Of a DNA stretch of 64,000 bases, positions 32,926 through 41,639 are shown one piece after another. The position numbers and the translations under genes are program-made. Below the pieces are notes generated by a model. The model saw only the letters and a program-made list of their open reading frames with translations, had not been told where the DNA came from and did no database searches. Location of the stretch: the NCBI GenBank assembly GCA_018806915.1, contig JAGKQI010000078.1, positions 992,001 to 1,056,000 of the forward strand. The letters are read 5' to 3'. Each line of letters opens with the position of its first letter. Within the stretch, counting starts at the first letter, position 1. The stretch comes from Phytophthora colocasiae (lineage: Eukaryota > Oomycota > Peronosporomycetes > Peronosporales > Peronosporaceae).

Positions 32926-33480
32926 CCCGTGACGATGCAGACGCAGATGTACACCATCGTAGACGGAAAACCTATTCTTTCCGGTTTCCAGCCACCTAAA
33001 GAGGACGAAGATCGACTGCAGACGTTGCAGAGTCAAGTTGATGCCGCAGAGGCAGAGGTAACAGCCATGAAAGCTCGTGTTGATGCTGAAAAAGCGAAGT
33101 GCCCAGGTGGGATGTTCGTGCTGGTTGATCTCGCTGGTGCAGAGTACACAGGCGAGGGCTTAGCTCGCAGTTCCAAGGAGCATAAGGAAGCTCGTGAGAT
33201 CAACTCGAGCCTGCTTGCTCTTAAGGAATGCATCAGAGTGCAAGCTCGACGGGGAACAGGACACATTCCCTACAGAAACTCCAAGCTCACAATGCTGCTC
33301 AAGTGTTACCTGGAGACGGACAATCCTTCGTCCACTATCATGATCACGAACGTGTTGGCTACCAAAATCCACTTGCGAAAGGCTCTCGATTCGATCAGGT
33401 ACGCTGCGTTGGTCGCCTCAGCGTTCAATACTTCCCAGGACGAGAAGAAAGGCATAAAGCGAAGAAAATCGGCCAAGTAG
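32926..33480 (+). pseudogene. Kinesin 3'-half copy 4 with distinct 3' end
   Basis: Open frame 32884-33480 of 198 residues. It matches the other copies up to about 33180 and then diverges at silent sites (CTCGTGAGATCAACTCGAGC). It ends FNTSQDEKKGIKRRKSAK, so it keeps the basic tail lost by copies 1-3. This is probably the original 3' end of the kinesin gene; the other copies were inserted before it or homogenised with each other. Confidence 0.85.
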
Positions 33481-33769
33481 CAATTCCGGGTAAGGATGCT
33501 TTGCAACCGTTAGGAGATTCCGAGTATTCTTCCTGACGAATTGAAACACTTTTCAGGAAAATACAGCTACCAATCTGAAGGCCACCGTTGTATTTTACAG
33601 TTGAAAGCCGAGTATGGGTGGGGGAGCCGCGCTTGATGCAATATCATTTCCCATCAGACGACTCCATTTGAGACGATGACTGGAAGAAACAAATAAATCC
33701 TCCGGCACCAGAAACAACTTCCCGATAGCACTAAACTGTGTACGAGTGGTAGTTCAAAATGGTCCCGAT
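33481..33769. other. Intergenic region before ankyrin gene
   Basis: 289 bp with no coding signal; it would carry the kinesin 3' flank and the ankyrin-gene promoter. Nothing else recognisable. Confidence 0.5.
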
Positions 33770-35602
33770 ATGCTGTATGTGCCTCATATTGTTGCCAAAC
33801 TTGATGAGTTTCTCGATGGCTCCTGGAAATGGACTCTTACCGAAGCCTGCGCGTCCAACTTCCATCATCTAGTTGAACGACTTCTTGCAAGACAGAAAGC
33901 TGCTAACCCATCCAATGGTTTTTGGCATCGATCTGACTTTCGACAATGGCAATTCGAGAAATGTTTGAGCAAGACGGTGGAGGTGGGGAACTTGAAAATG
34001 GTTCAACTATTGACAAAACACTTTCGAAACTGCTGTGTTGGGGAACAACTAGTTCTAGCGGCTACAAACCGTGGCCTATCCGACATTGTAAAGTGGCTAC
34101 TTGAGTGCAAATGTGATGTCGAGTGGGATGCTTATACTGTTCGTATAGCTATTTTTCAAGGGCAGTTTGAATTTGCAAAATGGCTACAAAAGAGGCTATC
34201 GACAGCCTCTGCGGATGACATCGCAGTGTGGGTGCTCGCTGCAGCTGAAAAAGGAGAGTTGGCAATGGTTAAATGGGCTTGCAGCTTACTGACTGAGCGG
34301 GACACTGATCAGAACCCTCATTATGCACTGGAAGAATTGGATTTGGTTGGAGTTGTGCAGATTGCTACCAATTGCGGTCACCTTCATGTACTACAGTGGA
34401 TGATGGACGAGCCGATTCGAAAAGTTTTTCTTTCAGAATTAACTCCACAGGACAAGATATATGTTTATACAGCAGCAGCTCGTGGACATATCACCACTCT
34501 CACTTGGTTAATTCACCACTACCCGCAAATGTGCGACGTTCGTTATGCATATTTAAAAGCTGCTGGAAGTGGCCACCTGGATATTATTCGCTTACTGCTT
34601 TCGTCTCCCATTGGAAACATTTCTTCACCAGAAGCTGTTAGTGCAGCTGCAAGAAATGGCCATCTTGATATTGTAAAGTGCCTCGTAGCCGCAGGATTCT
34701 CAACGAATAAAGCCATACATGTAGACTGTGCCGCAGAGGGTGGATACCTCAGTATTGTAGAATGGCTTCACGAAAATACCTCACACAGCTGCAGTACGAA
34801 TGCGATGCATCATGCAGCGATAAACGGCCACCTGGATGTCGTGAAGTGGCTTCACGAAAATTGTAGAGAAGAATGCTACGATGGTACTATGGCTGAAGCT
34901 GCTTTCCGAGGTCATTTAGATGTGGTTCAATGGTTCCATGAGAACACCAATGCACCATGTCGAGGTCACCTTCCATCGCAGCCCCATCCATTGCTCTTAT
35001 TGTGCAACTTAAAGTGGCTCCACTTCAATAGAACGGAAGGCTGTACAACCGATGCTATGGATTATGCCGCTGGAAACGGACACCTAGACGTGGTGAAGTG
35101 GCTTCATCTCAAAAGAAAGGAGGGTTGTACAACTCACGCCATGGATTCTGCTGCTAGAAATGGACATATCGGTGTGGTAAAATGGCTGCATGCGAATCGA
35201 TCGGAGGGCTGCACCACAAAAGCGATGGATAAAGCAGCACAAAACAATCACCTTGCAGTGCTAAAGTGGCTCGACCAAAACAGGACAGAAGGGTTTACGG
35301 ACAAAGCCATACGCGTTGCAGTTCGTATGGGCAACTTGGAAGTACTTGAGTGGCTTTACTCTCGTCAACCTGAGCTTTGTCGAATTACTGCAGTGAATTG
35401 TGCAAACAACGTTCTAGCTTGCTGTTCCCACGTTGGTATTCTGTGGTTTTTGTACCAGAATTGCCGTGAGTGCTGCTTAATTGAGACTCTGAAGAAGGCT
35501 CTTGTTGCTACACGTAAGCGATTCGAGTTTGCGGAATGGGCGTACGTTCACCACCGGCACGAGTTCGAGCTGACTGTTGCAGAACCCTTATTTGCTGACT
35601 GA
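33770..35602 (+). CDS. Ankyrin-repeat protein, oomycete type
   Basis: 610 residues from ATG 33770 (MLYVPHIVAKLDEF); the frame is also open 24 bases upstream but without ATG. More than ten degenerate ankyrin repeats occupy nearly the whole protein, clearest from residue 270 on, with the core NGHLDVVKWLH and inter-repeat CTTxAMDxAA. Ankyrin arrays bind proteins; no catalytic or membrane part is seen, so the partner is unknown. One repeat near residues 397-413 lacks all consensus positions because a 49-bp segment (34958-35006) is inverted; the frame stays open across it. Large families of such genes sit in repeat-rich parts of oomycete genomes. Confidence 0.92.
   Translation: MLYVPHIVAKLDEFLDGSWKWTLTEACASNFHHLVERLLARQKAANPSNGFWHRSDFRQWQFEKCLSKTVEVGNLKMVQLLTKHFRNCCVGEQLVLAATNRGLSDIVKWLLECKCDVEWDAYTVRIAIFQGQFEFAKWLQKRLSTASADDIAVWVLAAAEKGELAMVKWACSLLTERDTDQNPHYALEELDLVGVVQIATNCGHLHVLQWMMDEPIRKVFLSELTPQDKIYVYTAAARGHITTLTWLIHHYPQMCDVRYAYLKAAGSGHLDIIRLLLSSPIGNISSPEAVSAAARNGHLDIVKCLVAAGFSTNKAIHVDCAAEGGYLSIVEWLHENTSHSCSTNAMHHAAINGHLDVVKWLHENCREECYDGTMAEAAFRGHLDVVQWFHENTNAPCRGHLPSQPHPLLLLCNLKWLHFNRTEGCTTDAMDYAAGNGHLDVVKWLHLKRKEGCTTHAMDSAARNGHIGVVKWLHANRSEGCTTKAMDKAAQNNHLAVLKWLDQNRTEGFTDKAIRVAVRMGNLEVLEWLYSRQPELCRITAVNCANNVLACCSHVGILWFLYQNCRECCLIETLKKALVATRKRFEFAEWAYVHHRHEFELTVAEPLFAD
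34958..35006 (+). other. 49-bp microinversion inside an ankyrin repeat
   Basis: As written the segment encodes CRGHLPSQPHPLLLLC. Its reverse complement, placed between the same flanks, reads CTIRAMDGAAMEGDLDN in frame and continues into LKWLHFNRTEGC, an exact ankyrin-repeat pattern. The segment ends in TG...CA, so breakpoints are uncertain by two bases. Confidence 0.88.
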
Positions 35603-35711
35603 GTATATTGACATTTGCTCGGCAATTGACACACTTAATCTTTGTATTTGTTGCTCATTGCTAGTTCTTTCAATTTTAATATCGAAAACCGACTCATAAA
35701 GGGTTTGCCAA

Positions 35712-37825
35712 CAGGGCTCTCCAAATAAGTAGGGATTAGGGATTGACGGGGCTGGAGGCGTCTCAATCCCTTATTGATGAACGTACCCTTAATTGACAAT
35801 ATTATTGTCAACTTCAACTTATAAGATACTATAAAGATCCGGTAAGAGTCGAGGAGTAAAGCAGTCCTCGAAACCTCTCCCGGTGGGCGTTATACCGTGC
35901 CGGGGACCACAGCCACTCTCATGCTGGCATTTCCGATTTTGCGAACCAAGTCCAACACTCTTCTACTCAACTTGTTCACCCTCGTCATCCATGGCTACCT
36001 TAGACCCTGGTCTCTCGAACAAGGAGATCTGTTCGTTGATGTATCGAGACCAAACAAGCGGAGGAAGAACCTGCAACGGATGCAACACCTTCATCTTTCA
36101 GGACCGAAGTCGCGGCTATCATAACCTCATCTCGCATCTGCGGCGCCACCCAGACGATGAGCGAGTGCTGGAGCGTTGCGTTCGACAACGAATCCCCGTC
36201 ACTATGGACATGTTTGTCGATAAGGACTCCCGTACTACGCATGGTTGGATGAAACTTGTGGTGCTTAAGGATCTTCCATTTTCGTCAGTCGATGACGACG
36301 TGTTTCGAGAGGCGGTTAAGTACAACAAGATCAACTCGAAAACACTTCTCGCGCGAATGAAAAGCTGCGTGGAATTAATGGAACCTGCTATTATAGAAGA
36401 GCTCAAAAGTCAGCAATACGTGCTGATATTTGACGGTTTGACGGACTCTGCCCAGCATTCACTGGCCGTATTTGTGGCTACTAAGACGATGACTCGTTTC
36501 TTGGCTCTTTCTACTTTCGTGGACGAAACATCAATGTCAGCTGACGAGCACATTCAGTTCTTGGATATGATTCTGGACCACTACAAATTAGACCTGAGCA
36601 ATCTAGTGGCGGTTGTGTGTGACATCATGAACACTAACTGTGCTATCTCGAAGCGGACGGGAGTTCCCATGATTGGTTGTGCCTCACTCAGATTCAACCT
36701 TGCTGTGCAAGATCACATTAAAGCTTCCATGCCTTTAATAAAAAAAATCGCGACGCTTCAGCGCAAACTCAAGACGGTCAAGCGCATAGCCATTTTGAGA
36801 AGGAACGGTTGCAAACTCAAGCCTGTTCCGCTCCATGAAATCCGATGGAGTGGGGTGTTCCGACTTCTGCGTCGGTACGAAGAACTCCAGCCGTATCTAC
36901 ATCTTTTCGTCAACGACACGCAAGTCGAACGGGATCTTCCCAAGGACGTACCGGATTCAGACTATCGGCGCAAACCCATTGTCGACTTCTTGCCATCCGC
37001 AGAGGAACACGTTCGGATCATGCAGCTCTTGGAGGACCTGAAGATACTAGATTCGACAACGCAGAAGCTACAAACCGACAAAATCTCTTTGAGCCTGGTA
37101 TGTGATATTTTTGACGAGCTGTTGTTAGAGTTTCCAGAGATGAAGACACGCCTATCAACCGAAGCCACCATTATTCAGTCCAAGGACTTTGAAAGAGCTG
37201 TCGTGAAGGTACAAAATAATCAGGATTCTGTCCTAACCACCAAAGAAGCCGCAACGCTGGCTAGACTCATCCGCCCAGAAATTGTAGCAGCACGCGCTGC
37301 AAAATCTGCCAGTAAGAAGGCAAAACGGCGCCGTATCCAAGAAGAACCGGAAACCAACTTGAGACATCAGGCAAAAACGACGGCGTACAGGAAAAGAAGT
37401 GATGGAGTCGATCAACATTCGAGCTGCAATGCGCGTAAAGGAGGCATCAATATACTCGGATCTCACGTGGCTGCCAGCCACTTCGGTACAAGTAGAGCGT
37501 CTTTTCTCCAAGATTAAGTGCATGCTGGGGTATCTTCGGAAAAGCATCAGTCATGAGACGCTCGAGACCTTACTTTACCTGAAGATGAACAGGGACTTTA
37601 GTGACGGACGAAGTGATTTCGAACGCCGTGAAACGCGCAGTTGAGGACGACAACAAAGAAGAAGCAGATCTCTAAAACCGTAGTTCTTAATCTGGAAGAA
37701 GTAGATAGAGACCCCCTTTTCAATAATTGCGTAAGTGCCAAATATTGAGATGGCCGCTCCCTCCCTTATTGTCCCCCTACAATAATACCCCTTTTTCAAT
37801 AACAATACATTTTTGGAGACCCCTG
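35712..37825 (+). mobile_element. hAT DNA transposon with TIRs and target duplication
   Basis: Ends are CAGGGCTCTCCAAATAAG on the left and, in reverse complement, CAGGGGTCTCCAAAAATG on the right. GTTTGCCAA stands directly outside both ends (35703-35711 and 37826-37834), an 8- to 9-bp duplication as made by hAT elements. Subterminal regions are rich in CCCTTATTG/CAATAA motifs, the usual transposase-binding clusters. The element carries one broken transposase and abuts the 3' end of the CRN1 remnant. Confidence 0.88.
35991..37644 (+). pseudogene. hAT transposase, frameshifted
   Basis: The main frame starts MATLDPGLSNKEICSLMYRD at ATG 35991. A BED-type zinc finger (CNGCNTFIFQ ... HNLISHLRRH) comes first. 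The RNase H-like core includes VLIFDGLTDSAQHS and a second acidic region VVCDIMNTNC. The frame is lost near 37390; the C-terminal dimerisation piece (WLPATSVQVERLFSKIK) continues in another frame to a stop at 37642-37644. One frame change is enough to inactivate it, so it is rather young or maintained by chance. Confidence 0.85.
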
Positions 37826-37836
37826 GTTTGCCAACG

Positions 37837-39229
37837 TTAGATAGCCTCTTGGAGCTCCTTGTAGCTAACATTTCGTTTAATAATGTACGTAAGGAGATCG
37901 TCATAAGAATCACACTTTTCGAACGCACCTAGCAACAATCGAGGATGACCAAATGTCGTGTCAAAGAGGTAATTGGCAGCTTTCGTCACTTGATCCTCCG
38001 TAAGTTGCAAATGATCCTGGATACTCGCGCTCTTTGTTACTTCCCATCGCGTCTTCTTGATGATTGTCTTGATCGAATCACACCCAAGAGGACCAAGATC
38101 AAGGTGCTCGAACACGAAGCGACTATTGAAACCGCCGTCCCTCGTAACATGATCAAGGAATGACGCTTTACCGGCAATTACAAAAAACAGTTTCCGATTG
38201 TGAAACAGCGGTTGCAACATTTCGCAAAATTGGAAGAACTTCTTTCTCCTCGCACCATCATCCAGTTTGCCGTGGTTAAAAGTCAAACCAATTTCATCGA
38301 TCACTATGAAAAGGGGCCCCACTTCCTCCGTTAAATCCGTCAAAATGTTCTCGTAATTATCTTCGAGGCTGTCGAAAGTGTGAGGTAAAACGCCATACTC
38401 AACTTTGAAGAATTCCCAGATGCATTTAATCAAACTTCGGGACGCTTGGCGCACTTGAAAGTCGCCTTTGTCGTCAAGAACGTCCATGTGATTTAACGTG
38501 ATAGGTATCGTGTGGCAGCTTCGTAAAGTGTCCATAAATTCATCCATTCGCCAGTCAGGCTTCAGTGACTGGCATTCACGAATGTACTCTTGACCAAACG
38601 CAGACTTCCCGAGTCCTCGGCCATTGCTCAGGAGTGGAATCACCCATAAACCACCAGATCGTAGCTTCGCACGGTAGAAATTTTTTTTGTGAAATTTGAC
38701 CAGGTCCTTCACCGCCTTCTCACGATTTACGAAGAAGAGTTGGCGGTCCCTAGAATACACCGGTTCTTCTTCCTTCCATTCCCACTTCTCCACTTCAGTA
38801 GTTTTCAGTCTCTTTGCCTGTCTCTGATCTTCAATTTCTGAGTGCAATCGCGTCTGACTCAACACAGATTTCCTCAGGAAGTTTCACAAGTACGTGAACC
38901 ACATCTTCTCCAAGCGACACTTGTTCCCCAAACAACTGCGGATTTTTTTCTCTGTTCAACTTCCATATTGGCCACAACTCCTGTAGTTTTGAAGTGTCAA
39001 CACGGTTCTCCAGCAGCATCTTGACCAGATCGTCGTCATATGTCAACCACACGCCACCCTTCGTCTTCGCCAGGAAAAGTTGTAGCTTGTCAGCATCGAC
39101 ACCCGTGAAGTCGTTCTTCATCTTCTTCTTGATCGCTTCCTTCAACGCGTAAACCGACATTCTCTCATCAATTATCACCTCAAACGCGCTCCCTTGCGCA
39201 CCAACAATCGCACAGAACAGGTTGAGCAT
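37837..39229 (-). pseudogene. Crinkler effector CRN1, frameshifted and 3' truncated
   Basis: Starts MLNLFCAIVGAQG at 39229. The N-terminal half has the CRN motif LQLFLAK, a DWL-like part (WLTYDDDL) and HVLVKLPEE. The frame changes near 38850, after which a second frame carries a P-loop NTPase part: NGRGLGKSAFGQ (Walker A) and LFIVIDEIGLTF (Walker B). The gene stops at 37837, next to the hAT element, and lacks the last 300 residues of CRN2 and CRN3. It is a diverged member, about 70% like the others by eye. CRN proteins are translocated effectors of oomycetes; this copy cannot make a full one. Confidence 0.88.
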
Positions 39230-39301
39230 GTTTGCATTAAGGTGGAATTCTGGAATGAGAAGGTAAAATTGGCCAACTGTAGCTCTGTTCCCCTCATTCA
39301 T

Positions 39302-39402
39302 GATAGTTTGCCTCTGTCATTATATTTTTCTTAGGATCACACACACAGAAAAATCTAAACAGTGTTGGTCATTTTCGCTCACAATATTTTTCATAAGGCT
39401 CC
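39302..39402. other. Intergenic, CRN1 5' flank
   Basis: AT-rich; contains reverse-strand matches to a CRN-type leader but no clear initiator. Nothing else seen. Confidence 0.4.
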
Positions 39403-39827
39403 AGGTTTATTGAAGAGATTGCAAGTCTTCAGGCTCACCATCAACCGTTATGTGAGACCCAAGTGGATTTCTTGAAGACAGTCATGGAAGAGCGATTCGG
39501 AAGTGGTGGATCAAAATACGTGGGTGGTACCCGAGACTGTTTTTTGAAAGCCGTGAAGACTCCGGCAAGAGCGATGTTATCGTGGTCGACGTCCACACAG
39601 ACTCGCCATCATCTGTGGATACGGACTCAGGAGGTGTGCTTCATCTCGGCGTTGGGAATCCATTGATGGCGTTCTTTGTCGTGGATAAAACCATGTTCGC
39701 CGGTCCAGTATTCAGTAGCTACGAGTTCTTGACACCAAGTGATCAGCGCCTGACAGATGAGGAGTTCGAACACAAACTACCAGCGATGGAGATGCCTCAG
39801 TGGCAGCACCAGTCGCATTTGTCCTAG
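39403..39827 (+). pseudogene. DUF3160-like C-terminal gene fragment
   Basis: The frame from 39403 reads RFIEEIASLQAHHQPLCE then MEERFGSGGSKYVGG. A one-base shift leads to WYPRLFFESREDSGKSD and then DVHTDSPSSVDTDSGG, LHLGVGNPLMAFFVVD and GPVFSSYEFLTPSDQRLTDEE to the stop at 39827. The order W-Y-x-x-L-F, VDVHTD, GVG and VFSxYEF is the C-terminal signature I remember for DUF3160, a family best known from bacteria and also present in oomycetes. Its function is unknown. Only this end is present and it is frameshifted, so it is a relic. Confidence 0.5.
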
Positions 39828-40068
39828 GTTGGCATGGAAAATTGACAACAGGAAGACGATGAAAGTTCATTTAAAAAATATATAATCGTGCTCTTGATAT
39901 TAAATTCCATGGCTTAGTTCTGGTGTCGAGATGTACCAATATGAACACCTCGTACCTCAAACTGTAGTACTGGTTCCGCTGAAATACCGTGTCGTTGATA
40001 TTTCGTAAATGGAATGGATAAATGTTTTCGTTGAGGAAGAACTGAGGTGGCGGAGGTTGCACATCAAG

Positions 40069-41351
40069 CTACAAAACACGATTCGTAAGTAGATTGACAA
40101 CACCTACAGCGCACGACAAACAGCATACACATACCCGTATCAGTGGTGAAGGAACTCGCCAAAGACGATCATTTTCCTTGCGATTCTGTGATCGACGAAT
40201 CCGAGTTGCAGTCACTCGCTGTACTGGAGCTGGTGGCGGTGATATAAACGTTTGTGTTGGCGCTGATTCTTCTGTAGATTTGTTCACTTGACTCTGCACT
40301 GGCACGGGAGGGATACTCTCAATCGAATGATCAGCTGAACATTCCTTTCCGGACTCTTCCTTGTTGACTTCCAAGAGTTTACGAGACCGGAGCCAAGGAG
40401 ATTGAAGCACTTCAGTGATACTTGGTCGGCTCTGAGGATCTTTTTGCAGCATACTTGATATCAATTCGACTGCTTCTGAAGAAACCTTAGCACTCAGAGG
40501 CTCGTATTGACCTTGAGTGATACGATAAACAACCGCAGGATACGACGGAGCACTAAAAGCTGCTTTCCCAGTCAACATTTCGTACAAGACACAACCAAGC
40601 GACCAAATATCAGTAGCGAAGCCATGAAGCTCACCTTCCAACATCTCTGGGCTCATGTAAAGCGGCGATCCGACAACTGTCGAAGTGAGGTCCTCAGGCC
40701 CAAGCACTTGTGAGTCAGAAGCTGGTGGAAGCTGCTTGGACGTACCGAAATCCCCCAGAACAACTCGTCCAGATTGAAAGAGGAAGACGTTGCCACATTT
40801 GAGATCGCGATGAACCACACGATTTCGGTGCAAGTGATCGACTCCTTGTGCTACTTGAGTGAATATCTTCCTAGCTTTATCCTCCTGGATTGAGTTAGAA
40901 CGTAGATACTGCTCGAGGTCTCCTCCATCTGCGTGTTCCAGACTGAGGATGAGAAGTTGCTGGTTCTCTTCGTGCTTTTCAGCCCAGAAAGCTTCATGAA
41001 ACTTTATGATGTTTGGATGGGAAGGAAGCAGCTGTAACAGTGCTACCTCATTCAGAAACCTCTTTCTACAAAAATCACGTTCAGATAGTACTAGTGAATG
41101 CTTTTAACTTGAATGTTTACCGTTCTTCCGTGGACTGGAACGTCAGATCGATCTCTTTTAGACACACTTGTTCCCTTGTAGCAACACGTTCACACAGGAA
41201 TGCCTGAAGACGAAGCTTGGTTGGAATCAAGTCATACGAATTAAAACCTTTGAATACCTAGCGAACTTACATCTCCATACGTGCCACGACCAATGTGGGC
41301 CAGTTGATTGTATTCATCTCGTGTCTTTATAAGGAGGCTGATGTTCTCCAT
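40069..41351 (-). CDS. NEK-like serine/threonine kinase 1
   Basis: Three exons (41351-41271, 41203-41121, 41065-40069) with 67- and 55-bp introns give 386 residues with an unbroken frame. Start MENISLLIKTRDEYNQL. Kinase motifs: glycine loop IGRGTYGD (about 20-27), catalytic lysine in CLKEIDL, alpha-C region NEVALLQLLPSHPNIIKF, catalytic loop VVHRDLKCGN (about 133), DFG in GDFGTSK, activation end GSPLYMSPE, DIWSLGCVLYEMLTGK. HRDLKxxN, the GSPLYMSPE step and the overall small fold fit NEK-type kinases. The last 100 residues are Pro/Ser-rich with no domain. It is the only copy of three whose N-terminal lobe is intact. Confidence 0.88.
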
Positions 41352-41407
41352 CGTACCGACGTATTGGATTCGATAGACACAATGCACAATGAAGCAAGAT
41401 CACGAGA

Positions 41408-41614
41408 TTAGTCTATTTGTGGTAGAATAAAACAAATTTCGGCTGCGAATGAAATGTGATCCATGAGATATTTAAGCTGTGTTCGATACAGCCACAATTG
41501 TCCAAAGAAGTTATTCTGCTGTTCACCTGCAATGAACTGAAAATTGGCGATGGATTCAGTTGAATTATACGATTTATGCTCTGTTCGTTCTCCTCCATTT
41601 TTCAACTGGGGCAC
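41408..41614 (-). pseudogene. CRN-derived fragment downstream of CRN2
   Basis: 68-codon frame containing NFFGQLWLYRTQLKYLMDH, which resembles CRN internal sequence CFFEKLWLYRSPLYYLMEC. It lies between the kinase start and the CRN stop in each full unit (also 53602 and 58274), so it is part of the duplicated block. It is probably a relic of an older CRN rather than a separate gene. Confidence 0.6.
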
Positions 41615-41639
41615 TCAAACCGCTGCGAATTCAACGTGC

